NCBI RefSeq assembly: GCF_002008225.1
Contig: NZ_MRDH01000018.1
Location: 1-64,000 of the forward strand
Reading direction: 5' to 3'
Length of the DNA stretch: 64,000 bases
Source of the DNA: Agrobacterium salinitolerans
GTDB taxonomy: Bacteria; Pseudomonadota; Alphaproteobacteria; Rhizobiales; Rhizobiaceae
Each line of letters begins with the position of its first letter. Positions within the stretch are counted from its first letter, which is position 1. The position numbers were made by a program, and so were the translations under genes. The notes beneath the pieces were generated by a model. It was not told where the DNA came from. It made no database searches and was given only the letters and a program-made list of their open reading frames with translations. Below, one piece after another: positions 9,532-18,017 of this stretch.

Positions 9532-9702
9532 AAACCCTTGCACGGCTTGCCAAAAAGCAATTCCGGTTCAGCGCGCAATAGGGTAGAAGCGGCCTCCCAT
9601 TGGCCGCATTTCTGTGGCCGGTGAGCACGACGACAAGTTCTGCAAGATATGGAAGCATCCTCGCATATGCAGGCGCTTCAGTGACAGGTCATGGAGGCCG
9701 AT

Positions 9703-10428
9703 ATGAGCCGGGTTGCTTTGATTTCCGGCGGGACGAGCGGCATAGGTGCTGCAATCGCCCGCGCCCTGCAGGCAGCCGGTTACCGCGTGGCGGTCAACTA
9801 TGCCTTCACAACGGACAGGGCCGAAGCATTCCAGAAAGAAACCGGCATTCCTGCATTTCAGTGGGACGTTCGCGATTACGACGCTTGCGTCGATGGCATA
9901 ACGAAGGTGGAGGAAACCTTCGGTCCCGTCGAGGTGCTCGTCAACAATGCCGGCATCACCCGCGATGCGATGTTCCATAAAATGTCGCCGCAGCAATGGC
10001 GCGAGGTGATCGACACCAACCTCACCGGTGTGTTCAACATGACCCACCCCGTATGGCCGGGCATGCGCGACCGCGGCTTCGGCCGCATCGTCAACATCTC
10101 CTCCATCAATGGCCAGAAAGGTCAGGCGGGACAGGCCAATTATTCCGCCTCCAAAGCGGGCGACATCGGCTTCACCAAGGCGCTCGCCCAGGAAGGCGCC
10201 AGCCGTAACATCACCGTCAACGCCATCTGCCCCGGCTATATCGGCACGGAGATGGTAAGAGCGATACCGGAAAAGGTTCTGGCTGAGCGGATCGTGCCGC
10301 AAATTCCCGTTGGACGGTTGGGTGAACCGGAAGAAATCGCGCGCTGCGTTCTGTTTCTGGTGTCGGACGAAGCGGGCTTCATCACCGGCTCCACCATGAC
10401 CGCCAATGGCGGGCAATATTTCGCCTGA
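9703..10428 (+). CDS. phbB: Acetoacetyl-CoA reductase (NADPH)
   Basis: A 241-residue short-chain dehydrogenase that reduces acetoacetyl-CoA to (R)-3-hydroxybutyryl-CoA, the monomer for polyhydroxybutyrate synthase. Visible motifs are the Rossmann glycine pattern GGTSGIG (9-15), NNAG (81-84), catalytic Ser134 and the Tyr147-x3-Lys151 pair. The C-terminus ending TMTANGGQYFA is typical of PhbB. The ATG at 9703 is chosen over the one at 9691 because GGAGG lies six bases before it and the conserved protein starts there. With phbA it forms the usual phbAB pair; the polymerase gene phbC is not in the window. Confidence 0.95.
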   Translation: MSRVALISGGTSGIGAAIARALQAAGYRVAVNYAFTTDRAEAFQKETGIPAFQWDVRDYDACVDGITKVEETFGPVEVLVNNAGITRDAMFHKMSPQQWREVIDTNLTGVFNMTHPVWPGMRDRGFGRIVNISSINGQKGQAGQANYSASKAGDIGFTKALAQEGASRNITVNAICPGYIGTEMVRAIPEKVLAERIVPQIPVGRLGEPEEIARCVLFLVSDEAGFITGSTMTANGGQYFA

Positions 10429-10513
10429 GATCAGCTGCCCTTCCCTCTAATGGCAGTTCAGTCAGTAAACTTTTCGTGATAATAATGCTGCTCGATCTGC
10501 CACGCACAAAAAC

Positions 10514-10597
10514 TTGACCAGGAAATACTGGAAAGTATAAATCGCTAAACTAATGAAAATACGATAGTTTTCGTTTAGTTTAGAATGAGTCTAGAAA
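10514..10597 (+). promoter_or_regulatory. bfd-bfr promoter with candidate iron-responsive operator
   Basis: A good sigma-70-type promoter is visible: TTGACC at 10514-10519, 16 bp spacer, TATAAA at 10536-10541. Overlapping and following the expected start is a 9-bp inverted repeat (CTAAACTAA 10545-10553 with TTAGTTTAG 10575-10583) and a TTTAGAA-N3-GTCTAGA element at 10579-10595, resembling the Irr/iron-control-element pattern of Rhizobiales. A perfect TTGACA at 10627-10632 may mark a second promoter. Iron control of bacterioferritin by Irr is known in the order; this site is inferred. Confidence 0.45.
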
Positions 10598-10694
10598 TGT
10601 AGCATCGATTCAAAAATAGGTTTTTCTTGACAGTGGGTGTCCTGTTTTGGTTTAAGAACGAAAACAACGTGTTGCGTCATACAGGCAGTCCATC

Positions 10695-11006
10695 ATGCTG
10701 GTTTGCAGCTGCAATTACATTACCGATCACGATATCCGGGACGTCATCAACGAGCTCCTCGATGAGGACTGTTGGCAATTGATCGTTCCTGCAAAAGTGT
10801 ATCACGCCATGGAAAAACGCGGTCGCTGCTGCGGCTGTTTTCCAACCGTTGTTGACCTGATCATCAAGACCACTGAAGAATATCACGCCCGCCGCCACTC
10901 GACTGAGGCCGATGTTTTTGATTTTATGTCCCGCCTGAAGAGATTCCATGAAGACAACAGGAGAGCGGACATTGAAAGGCGACAAAAAAGTCATCGAGCG
11001 GCTTAA
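10695..11006 (+). CDS. bfd: Bacterioferritin-associated [2Fe-2S] ferredoxin
   Basis: A 103-residue protein whose first ~55 residues form the BFD-like [2Fe-2S] domain, with cysteines at 4, 6, 45 and 48 in the expected C-x-C and C-x2-C arrangement. Bfd donates electrons to bacterioferritin so that stored ferric iron can be released. The C-terminal ~45 residues (after [16 protein letters not shown]) are hydrophilic and longer than in enterobacterial Bfd, which is about 64 residues. Its 3' end overlaps the start of bfr by 35 bases, so the two are co-transcribed and probably translationally coupled. Confidence 0.92.
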   Translation: MLVCSCNYITDHDIRDVINELLDEDCWQLIVPAKVYHAMEKRGRCCGCFPTVVDLIIKTTEEYHARRHSTEADVFDFMSRLKRFHEDNRRADIERRQKSHRAA

Positions 11007-11457
11007 CGAGGCCCTTTTCCTCGAACTCGGTGCGGTGAACCAATATTGGCTGCACTACCGGCTGCTGAACGACTGGGGCTACACCAAGCTCGCAAAGAAG
11101 GAGCGTGCCGAATCCATCGAAGAGATGCAGCACGCTGACAAGATCATTGATCGTATCATCTTCCTCGAAGGTCATCCCAACCTTCAGACGCTGGCGCCGC
11201 TGCGGATTGGCCAGAATGTGAAGGAAGTGCTTGAAGCCGATCTGGCTGGCGAATACGACGCCCGGACCTCCTACAAGAAATCGCGTGACATCTGTTCCGA
11301 GGCCGGAGACTATGTCTCCATGAAGCTGTTTGAGGCCCTGCTGATCGACGAGGAAGGCCATATCGACTTTCTCGAAACCCAGCTCGAACTGCTCGGCAAG
11401 ATCGGCGAGGAAAAATACGGCCAGCTCAACGCCGATTCCGCCAACGAAGCAGAATAA
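10972..11457 (+). CDS. bfr: Bacterioferritin
   Basis: A 161-residue ferritin-fold protein forming a 24-mer iron-storage shell. With the TTG start at 10972 the diiron ligands fall at the canonical numbers Glu18, Glu51, His54, Glu94, Glu127 and His130, and the haem ligand at Met52. I prefer this TTG over the in-frame ATG at 10948 because GGAG lies eight bases upstream and the family begins [15 protein letters not shown]; the ATG would add eight unconserved residues. The gene lies inside the 3' end of bfd and is followed by a strong terminator. The tail ends with an acidic NADSANEAE. Confidence 0.93.
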   Translation: MKGDKKVIERLNEALFLELGAVNQYWLHYRLLNDWGYTKLAKKERAESIEEMQHADKIIDRIIFLEGHPNLQTLAPLRIGQNVKEVLEADLAGEYDARTSYKKSRDICSEAGDYVSMKLFEALLIDEEGHIDFLETQLELLGKIGEEKYGQLNADSANEAE

Positions 11458-11475
11458 GCACTGGCGACAAAACAG

Positions 11476-11501
11476 AAAAGGCGGCCAAGGCCGCCTTTTT
11501 T
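11476..11501. terminator. Bidirectional terminator between bfr and rppH
   Basis: An 11-bp perfect stem (11476-11486 with 11489-11499) with a two-base AA apex is followed by six T on the plus strand, ending bfr. The minus strand also ends in TTTT after the same stem, so it can serve rppH, whose stop codon (11500-11502) touches the hairpin. Confidence 0.8.
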
Positions 11502-12012
11502 ATTTGCCCGAAAGGTGCTGGAACTCCGCCACAACCTGTTCGTATACCGCACGCTTGAACGGTACGATGAGTTCCGGCAGGCTTTCCATCGGCTTCCAGG
11601 CCCATGCGTCGAATTCAGCCGTATGTCCGGTCGGCGGCGGATCGATCTGGATCTCGCTTTCGTCGCCTTCGAAACGGAACGCAAACCAGCGCTGCGCTTG
11701 CCCGCGATATTTGCCCCTGAGACCGATACCGATCAGTTCGGGTGGCAGGTCATAGTGAATCCAGTCGCTCGCCTCCGCAAGCAGGCTCACCGTTTTCATG
11801 CCTGTTTCTTCGTAGAGTTCACGAATCGCGGCCGTCAACGGCCGCTCACCATCATCGATGCCGCCCTGCGGCATTTGCCACAGATGCGGTGAGCCGTCAT
11901 ATTCAGAATTGCCTTCCTTGATGCGCCTGCCGGCCCAGACAAGGCCCTCGGCGTTCAGAACCATAATTCCCGCACAGGGACGGTAAGGCAAATCTTCTGC
12001 TTTGATTGTCAT
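11500..12012 (-). CDS. rppH: RNA 5'-pyrophosphohydrolase (Nudix)
   Basis: A 170-residue Nudix hydrolase with the full Nudix box from Gly50 ([20 protein letters not shown] to the following TG). The flanking [11 protein letters not shown] at the N-terminus and WQMPQGG before the box are diagnostic for the RppH/IalA group, which removes pyrophosphate from the 5' end of triphosphorylated mRNAs to start decay and also splits dinucleoside polyphosphates. The ATG at 12012 is chosen because conserved sequence begins at [13 protein letters not shown]; the open frame runs further upstream into the deacetylase gene without conservation. It is the last gene of the long minus-strand row starting at obgE. 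Confidence 0.9.
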   Translation of the reverse strand: MTIKAEDLPYRPCAGIMVLNAEGLVWAGRRIKEGNSEYDGSPHLWQMPQGGIDDGERPLTAAIRELYEETGMKTVSLLAEASDWIHYDLPPELIGIGLRGKYRGQAQRWFAFRFEGDESEIQIDPPPTGHTAEFDAWAWKPMESLPELIVPFKRAVYEQVVAEFQHLSGK

Positions 12013-12058
12013 GGGAAACCCGCACTGTCTGAGCGCCAGAAATGGCCGCACGCAAGGT

Positions 12059-13258
12059 TTACTGCCCTGCCTGCCCGGAAACAAGCGCAGAAACACCGAC
12101 AATCTCGATGCCGCGCCCGCCAGCCTCACGCGACCATTTGGAGATCGCCGCAACGCTTTCATCAAAAGCCGAAGCTACGCCGATCGCCTGGCCGTTACGC
12201 CGTGCAATTCGCTCCAGTTCATCCAGCTTGCGTAGAATGGCAGCTTCGGTGACTTCGCCATCAAGCAGAATATCGGCAAAACCCTGTGGGGCGGAAATCG
12301 CCTTGGCAATACCGCCACTCAGCGATTGCGCTGAAGAGCCATCATCCAGAAACAGCAGGCCACGCTTGCCAATGTCACGCATGACAGGCTCCAGCGCCGC
12401 CTGCTCGGCAAGGAAACGCCCGCCGAGATAATTCATGACGCCGGTGTAATTGGTGATCTTCGCCATGGAGCGATGCAGCCGGTCGATGTTGACCTTGGCG
12501 GGATCACCCGCCAGCAGCGTGTCAGGGCCGGGATTGGTGCCTGGATAACCGAAAGGCTCAAGCGGTATCTGCAGAAGGATTTCATGCCCCTGTCGGCGCG
12601 CTTCCTGCATCCAACGCTGCAAGCTGTTGCCGCTGGCGGCAAAGCCGAGCGTCACCTCCGGCGGCAGCTCGCGGAGCGCTTTTTGCGACCCCGTCTGGCT
12701 GAGACCGAGCCCGCCGACCACAATCGCCACCCGGGTGCCGCGTGCGCCAGACCAAGGCCGTGCATATTGCTCCATCGGCCGCAAACCGTCCGCGCCGATG
12801 ACCGGTAATTTTCCGAATGCGGTTTCTTCCAGCAGTTCCTCATTGGGTCGCATCGCCATGCGCGGATCCTGGCCATAGGTTTGGCCGCTCATCAGCACCG
12901 GCCCTTCCCCCTCACGCGAGCGGGGAGAGTAAACCGATACGACATTGCCATCAGGCATCGTCTCGCGACTGATCTTGGCGCCCGAGCGACCGCCTTGCGG
13001 CTGGAGACCGGCGGCATCGCCGGGAGCCATTACATCGGCCGGTGCGATTTCAGGTTTTTTTTCGGCAAGCTGACGCTGTGCCTCCGGGCCGCTCGCCGTC
13101 TTCTGCAAATTGCCGGGCGAAAGCGCCGTATAGACGGACAAGCCGCCGACTGAGGAAACCGCAAGCACCGACAAAGCCACAATGACGGAAAAGCGCCGGT
13201 TGATACCGGCGCTTTTTTTCTGACGGCCCAGAAGCGGTTTTCGCAGGTCCGAAGGCAA
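12059..13258 (-). CDS. Divergent polysaccharide deacetylase family protein (YibQ-like)
   Basis: About 399 residues. A single membrane segment near the N-terminus ([17 protein letters not shown]), a proline/alanine-rich linker of ~100 residues, then the divergent polysaccharide deacetylase domain (from [15 protein letters not shown], with the late LLFLDDGSS and ILLDGEV motifs) that resembles carbohydrate esterase family 4 but with changed metal-site motifs. It is therefore probably an envelope protein anchored in the inner membrane with a periplasmic domain. No ATG or GTG lies at the right place; I use the TTG at 13258, preceded by GGACGG, giving [15 protein letters not shown]. The TTG at 13291 is an alternative. 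It directly follows ctpA. Confidence 0.78.
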   Translation of the reverse strand: MPSDLRKPLLGRQKKSAGINRRFSVIVALSVLAVSSVGGLSVYTALSPGNLQKTASGPEAQRQLAEKKPEIAPADVMAPGDAAGLQPQGGRSGAKISRETMPDGNVVSVYSPRSREGEGPVLMSGQTYGQDPRMAMRPNEELLEETAFGKLPVIGADGLRPMEQYARPWSGARGTRVAIVVGGLGLSQTGSQKALRELPPEVTLGFAASGNSLQRWMQEARRQGHEILLQIPLEPFGYPGTNPGPDTLLAGDPAKVNIDRLHRSMAKITNYTGVMNYLGGRFLAEQAALEPVMRDIGKRGLLFLDDGSSAQSLSGGIAKAISAPQGFADILLDGEVTEAAILRKLDELERIARRNGQAIGVASAFDESVAAISKWSREAGGRGIEIVGVSALVSGQAGQ

Positions 13259-13316
13259 TGAACGATCCGTCCAAACGGTTGGGCAAGACAACGCGCCGGC
13301 TGACCGGCGAACTATC

Positions 13317-14645
13317 TTACTGCTTGTTGACCACAGCCTTTTCCGGATTCGGCGGGAAAGACGGATCCGTCTTCGTGCCGCGCAACAGGTCCAGAGCATA
13401 GTTGAGCTGGATGTCGTCCTTGGCTTCCGGCGGAACATAAGCGGAGGAACCCGAACCTTCATCGGTTTCGCTCTGTCCCTTGATGTGGCCTGAAAGACCG
13501 GATTCACCTTCGGTGGTCACCTTGCCCTGCAGCTCAGGCGGCAATGGCTGCTCCACCTTGATGTCAGGCTCAATGCCCGTACCCTGGATCGATTTACCCG
13601 ACGGCGTGTAATAAAGCGCCGTGGTCAGGCGCAGCGCACCTGCCTCGCCGAGCGGAATGATCGTCTGAACCGAGCCCTTACCGAAGGAGCGCGTACCGAC
13701 CACGGTTGCGCGACGCAAATCCTGCAGCGCACCCGCGACGATTTCCGAAGCCGAAGCCGAACCGCCGTTGACGAGCACGATCACCGGCTTGCCGTCGGTC
13801 AGATCGCCAGCCGTCGCGTTGAAGCGGCGGGTCTCGTCGGGGTTACGGCCACGTGTCGAAACGACCTCACCGCGCTCGAGGAAGGCGTCGGAGACGTTGA
13901 TCGCCTGATCGAGCAGACCGCCCGGGTTGAGGCGCAGGTCGAGAACATAGCCCTTCAGCTTGTCGGCCGGCACTTCAGCCTTGATCTTCTTGATCGCCTT
14001 TTCGAGGTCGTCATAGGTCTTCTCGGTAAAGGAGATGACGCGCAGATAACCGACATTGTCGCCCTCTACACGGGACTTGACGGCCCGAACGGCAATGACA
14101 TCGCGCATGACGGTGAATTCGAGCGGCTTGTCGGCGCCTTGACGGATGATCGTCAGCTTGATTGGCGTCTTGACCGCGCCGCGCATCTTTTCGACCGCCT
14201 GTTCCAGCTTCAGGCCACGAACCGGCGTACCGTCGATTTCCGAAATGAAGTCGCCGGCCAGGATGCCTGCGCGGGAAGCCGGCGTATCGTCGATCGGCGT
14301 GATGACCTTGACGAGCTCGTTCTCCATGGTCACTTCGATGCCGAGGCCGCCGAATTCACCCTTGGTCTGGGTGCGCATGTCGTTGGCATCCTTGGCATTC
14401 ATGAAGCTAGAATGCGGATCGAGCGAGCTCAACATGCCGTTGATTGCGTTTTCAACCAGCTTCTCGTCATCCGGCGGCGTCACATATTGTGCGCGGACGC
14501 GCTCGAACACGTCGCCAAAAATCGACAGTTCCTTATAGGTCGAAGGCCCGGCCGCCTGTGCCGGCATGCTCGCCGAATAAATCACGCTCATCGCCGTGGC
14601 GCCCATAAGCCCACCGATAAGGAGAAGCGAAACCTTACGAATCAT
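13317..14645 (-). CDS. ctpA: Carboxy-terminal processing protease (S41)
   Basis: A 442-residue S41 peptidase. Order of parts: N-terminal signal/anchor (4-24), helical domain with DPHSSFM, PDZ domain (about 95-180) and the S41 catalytic domain with the SASASE serine motif (296-301) and Lys323 in FGKGSVQ, forming the Ser-Lys dyad. Such proteases act in the periplasm and in alpha- and gammaproteobacteria trim or degrade envelope and peptidoglycan-hydrolase proteins. The start at 14645 is where the signal sequence begins; it overlaps the end of the EnvC-like gene by 11 bases, which indicates translational coupling. The C-terminal 70 residues are low-complexity and acidic. Confidence 0.93.
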   Translation of the reverse strand: MIRKVSLLLIGGLMGATAMSVIYSASMPAQAAGPSTYKELSIFGDVFERVRAQYVTPPDDEKLVENAINGMLSSLDPHSSFMNAKDANDMRTQTKGEFGGLGIEVTMENELVKVITPIDDTPASRAGILAGDFISEIDGTPVRGLKLEQAVEKMRGAVKTPIKLTIIRQGADKPLEFTVMRDVIAVRAVKSRVEGDNVGYLRVISFTEKTYDDLEKAIKKIKAEVPADKLKGYVLDLRLNPGGLLDQAINVSDAFLERGEVVSTRGRNPDETRRFNATAGDLTDGKPVIVLVNGGSASASEIVAGALQDLRRATVVGTRSFGKGSVQTIIPLGEAGALRLTTALYYTPSGKSIQGTGIEPDIKVEQPLPPELQGKVTTEGESGLSGHIKGQSETDEGSGSSAYVPPEAKDDIQLNYALDLLRGTKTDPSFPPNPEKAVVNKQ

Positions 14646-16032
14646 TGTGCGCCCTTCCGGTCTTTTTTGAGGTCCACCACGGCTGAGAATCAACCGGCAC
14701 ACCATCTTTCCTGAACTCAATGTAGAGCGTTGGCCTGTCGGTTTCCAGCGCCAATGCTGCTGCACTTGCTACTCTTTTTGCACCCATGGAAGCGATGGGC
14801 TCTCCGGAGAACACGAACATTCCCTGCCGCGTCCTCACATTGTCCATGCCCGTCATCACCACATGATATCCGTCACCCGTATTGAGGATGATCATCCGGC
14901 CATAACTGCGAAAATCTCCGGCAAACACCACGAAGCCGTCTGCAGGCGCCGTCACGATCGCTTCCGGTCCGCTCGCGACAACAATTCCCTTGGAAAAGTG
15001 GCCCGTTCCATCCGCATCACCGAAGCGCCGCAGCACATCGCCGGTAACCGGCAGCTCCAGCTTTCCCTTCAAACTCGCGAAGGGATATGCGGGCGCAATA
15101 CGGTTTTTATCGGGCATTCCAGCCTCGGCCGCGGCCCGTTCCTTTTCGCGTTCCGCCTCCGAAAGACGGGCCAGGCGCTGCTCTTCCGCCCGCGCCTTTT
15201 CCATCGCCTCACGCACCGAGGTAATCTCGCCTTCAAGCGAACTGACCAGCCCCTCAAGACTCGTCGCCTTGCTTGCAAGCTCCTCAGATCGCTTGCGTTC
15301 CGCCTCCAGCTCCGCCGCCGTCTGGGTGTTCTTGCGATCGTTTTCGGCAATCAGCAGGTCGAGGCGTTTTTCCTCTTCCAGACTTGCCGTCATCATACCC
15401 GTAAGATCGTCCTTTTCGCGAGCGATTGCCTGCCGGACATCGGTCAATTCTTTGAGAGCGGCAACCAGCTTGTCGGTTTCACCGCGAATGCCGGGCACGA
15501 CGGCGCCGAGAAGAATGGCGCTTCGCACGGACGCAAGCGCATCCTCCGGCGAGACGAGAAGGGCGGGCGGCGGGTTTCTGCCCATGCGCTGCAGGGCCGC
15601 CAGAACCTCCGCCAGCACGCCGCGTCTTTCCCGAAGCGACGCCTTGACGCCGTCCTCGCGCACCGAAAGCTTGGCCAGACGATCTTCGCCGTCGCTGATC
15701 TTGGCTTCCAGCGCCTTGCGCCGGGCGGCCGATGCGATCAACTCTTCCCGGATGCGTGCGCTGTCCTGATTGAGGGAAGCGATACTTTCCTCAAGCTTCC
15801 TTGTCTTGTCTTCCGAAAGACCGATGCTGTCGACCAGTTCCTCCAGATCCTGCCGGTTCTGGTCGCGGCGCTTCTCCAACGTCTGTAGCGCATCCGGCGA
15901 CGTATCGTCGCCTGCGGCCGGAACCGCGCCCGCATCGTCCCGCGAATAGGTCGGACCGATCCCCATCACGAAAGCAGCAATAACCGCGCCCGCAAGGGCA
16001 GCGTGCCGTTTTCGTTGAGGCCTGTTGTCCAT
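14635..16032 (-). CDS. EnvC-like murein hydrolase activator with degenerate LytM domain
   Basis: A 465-residue protein: signal peptide or anchor (about 10-30), a long coiled coil (about 45-320) and a C-terminal M23/LytM domain (about 350-460). The metallopeptidase ligands are missing: where active M23 enzymes have HxxxD and HxH, this protein shows HFSKGIVVAS and YHVVMTG. It therefore resembles EnvC/NlpD-type activators, which bind and switch on amidases that split daughter-cell peptidoglycan, rather than being an enzyme itself. The start at 16032 opens a signal-like MDNRPQRKRHAALAGAVIA; GAAAG lies upstream. It overlaps ctpA, whose family controls such hydrolases. Confidence 0.87.
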   Translation of the reverse strand: MDNRPQRKRHAALAGAVIAAFVMGIGPTYSRDDAGAVPAAGDDTSPDALQTLEKRRDQNRQDLEELVDSIGLSEDKTRKLEESIASLNQDSARIREELIASAARRKALEAKISDGEDRLAKLSVREDGVKASLRERRGVLAEVLAALQRMGRNPPPALLVSPEDALASVRSAILLGAVVPGIRGETDKLVAALKELTDVRQAIAREKDDLTGMMTASLEEEKRLDLLIAENDRKNTQTAAELEAERKRSEELASKATSLEGLVSSLEGEITSVREAMEKARAEEQRLARLSEAEREKERAAAEAGMPDKNRIAPAYPFASLKGKLELPVTGDVLRRFGDADGTGHFSKGIVVASGPEAIVTAPADGFVVFAGDFRSYGRMIILNTGDGYHVVMTGMDNVRTRQGMFVFSGEPIASMGAKRVASAAALALETDRPTLYIEFRKDGVPVDSQPWWTSKKTGRAHNDS

Positions 16033-16191
16033 GTGAACTTTCTTTGATGCCGAAGCAGAAGCGCCAATATTAGGGATTTTGCCGCGATCTTCCAAGAGGC
16101 CCTGGAAAGGCCGCCGGCAAAGCCGTGCGCTATCAGCGGTGTCCGGGAGCTTCATGTTGAAATTGAGACATTTATCCGAATCGAAATCCGA

Positions 16192-16674
16192 TCAAACGCG
16201 ATGATAAGGATGACCGGAGAGAATCGTGACGGCGCGGTAAAGCTGTTCGGCAATCAGGATACGAACGATCTGATGCGGCCATGTCAGCTTGCCGAGATTG
16301 AGAACGACCGTCGCCTTGTCGTAAAGCGCAGGATCGAGCCCGTCTGCCCCGCCGATGGCGATAACGAGGTCACGCTTGCCGCTATCGCGCAAATCGCCAA
16401 AAAACGAAGCAAAGGCGGGACTGTCCAGCGCCTTTCCGCGCTCGTCCAGCAAGACGAGGGCGGCACCGTCTGCCAGATGTTTTTCCAGCATCGCGGCTTC
16501 TTCGCGCTTGCGGGTCTCCGCATTCGATGCCCGGCTTTCAGCAACCTCGATCACCCGCGAAAACTCCAGCCCGATCGCCGGGCCGGTCTTTGCCAGGCGC
16601 TCGATATAACGGGCAGCAAGATCCTTTTCGGGGCCGGATTTCAGCCGTCCCACCGCAAAAATTGAAATCCGCAT
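16192..16674 (-). CDS. rlmH: 23S rRNA pseudouridine-1915 N3-methyltransferase
   Basis: A 160-residue SPOUT-fold methyltransferase. It begins MRISIFAVGRLKSGPEKDL and contains the knot region FVIAIGGADGL-like stretch (LVIAIGGADGLDP) and the C-terminal LAEQLYRA and SGHPYHR motifs that form the SAM and substrate site of RlmH, which methylates the pseudouridine at position 1915 in helix 69 of 23S rRNA. The length is normal. The ATG at 16674 is chosen by conservation. It follows rsfS by about 160 bp, the usual neighbour pair. Confidence 0.94.
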   Translation of the reverse strand: MRISIFAVGRLKSGPEKDLAARYIERLAKTGPAIGLEFSRVIEVAESRASNAETRKREEAAMLEKHLADGAALVLLDERGKALDSPAFASFFGDLRDSGKRDLVIAIGGADGLDPALYDKATVVLNLGKLTWPHQIVRILIAEQLYRAVTILSGHPYHRV

Positions 16675-16833
16675 CGCAAACCTGCATTCGTCGTGACCCA
16701 ACAGGGTCACGCTCTTAACAGCATAGCCTGCGGATTCCTATGCGGCCGGTCTGATTTCCGGCCAGAGGCGCCGTTTCCGAAGTCAGATATGATCTTCGGC
16801 AAAAGCGATGCACTCGCTCAAAGGCTCACCGCA

Positions 16834-17247
16834 TCAATGCAGCGTCTCTTCCGGCATGTCCGGCGTCGCCCACATTTTTTCAATGTTGTAGAAAGCGCGG
16901 ATTTCCGGGCGGAACACGTGAACGATGATGTCGCCGGTATCGATCAGCACCCAGTCTCCGGTCTCGAGACCTTCGACGCGGGCGTTTCCGAACCCTTCAT
17001 CCTTCATGTCCTTGAGAAGATGCTCGCAAATCGCCGAAACATGCCTGTTCGACCGCCCGGAGACCACGACCATGTAGTCCGCAAGCGCCGATTTTCCGGC
17101 AATGTTGAGAGAGACGATATCTTCAGCCTTGGAGTCCTCGAGGCTCGCGAGGACGGTTTCGAGGGCATGGCCGGCGGCATCGGCGCCACTGTCCTGGCCC
17201 TTCGGGATAGCAACAAATGCTCTTCCCTTGGCGTGTACTGTTGTCAG
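16834..17247 (-). CDS. rsfS: Ribosomal silencing factor RsfS, probable CTG start
   Basis: The family-typical reading frame runs well upstream of the first ATG (17073). From there back to the in-frame stop at 17302-17304 there is no ATG, GTG or TTG, yet the translation is clearly RsfS (ALETVLASLEDSKAEDIV, IAGKSALADYMVVVSG). The only well-placed initiator is CTG at 17245-17247, with AGGA six bases before it, giving 137 residues beginning MTTVHAKGRAFVAIPKG. RsfS binds uL14 and keeps the subunits apart in starvation. Conserved YMVVVSGRSNRHV and DTGDIIVHVF are intact. It lies between nadD and rlmH, the standard order. Confidence 0.85.
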   Translation of the reverse strand: MTTVHAKGRAFVAIPKGQDSGADAAGHALETVLASLEDSKAEDIVSLNIAGKSALADYMVVVSGRSNRHVSAICEHLLKDMKDEGFGNARVEGLETGDWVLIDTGDIIVHVFRPEIRAFYNIEKMWATPDMPEETLH

Positions 17248-17390
17248 AGGTTTTCCTTTCCAAGAATGACAAAACAGGTACTGGCGACGCGATTCTCTGC
17301 GTCACACAATAAAGGTGGCATCAAAGCATTAACTTTTCAAGATATGGAGCCATCCACACCCGGCACATACATCATTTGTGATCGAAGTCG

Positions 17391-18014
17391 TCATTTACGA
17401 CCGTTACGCAACGCCGTGGAGCTGAGCGTCGAACGCGGCCCATGAATGAAAACCCAGGCAGGTGCTGCTTTTTTCCACAAAACGCCGGCATCGTCCTCAT
17501 CCACCCGTGCATGGCTGAAGGCCTGCGCCATGGTGGAGGAGAGATAAGAGAGCGTGGAACCTGGCCGATCGATCACGGCAATCGGGAATGTCTCGGCGAT
17601 CCGTCGCCATTTCTGCCAGCGATGGAAGCTTTTCAGATTGTCCGCTCCCATGATCCAGACAAAACGGACATGCGGATTTTTCGCCTTCACCTTGGCGAGC
17701 GTATTGGCCGTATAGCTCATGCCCAGCGATTTTTCGAAGGCCGTGACCTTGATACGGGGATCATGAACAAGCTTTTCACAGGCGGCAATGCGGTCTTGGA
17801 GGGATGCCAGTTCGGAGCGGCTTTTCAGAGGATTGCCCGGAGTGACGATCCACCAGAGCTGATCAAGACCCAGCCTGCGCAAAGCAATTTCCGCCACCAG
17901 CGCATGACCGGCATGCGGCGGATTGAAGGAACCGCCGAAAAGCCCGACGACCATGCCGCGCTCCACATGCGGCATAGTGAGATAACGTCTGTCGAGGCGC
18001 TTATCGGCCGGCAA
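17391..18014 (-). CDS. nadD: Nicotinate-nucleotide adenylyltransferase
   Basis: A 207-residue nucleotidyltransferase that adenylates nicotinate mononucleotide to deamido-NAD. The ATP site GLFGGSFNPPHAGH (24-37, with the HxGH signature 34-37) and the C-terminal STLSSTALR motif (ISSTxxR-type) are present. The first ~20 residues precede the family core, so ATG at 17952 or nearby could be the true start; I keep 18014 because it lies just after the proA stop. Operon with proA upstream and rsfS downstream. Confidence 0.93.
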   Translation of the reverse strand: MPADKRLDRRYLTMPHVERGMVVGLFGGSFNPPHAGHALVAEIALRRLGLDQLWWIVTPGNPLKSRSELASLQDRIAACEKLVHDPRIKVTAFEKSLGMSYTANTLAKVKAKNPHVRFVWIMGADNLKSFHRWQKWRRIAETFPIAVIDRPGSTLSYLSSTMAQAFSHARVDEDDAGVLWKKAAPAWVFIHGPRSTLSSTALRNGRK

Positions 18015-18017
18015 ATA

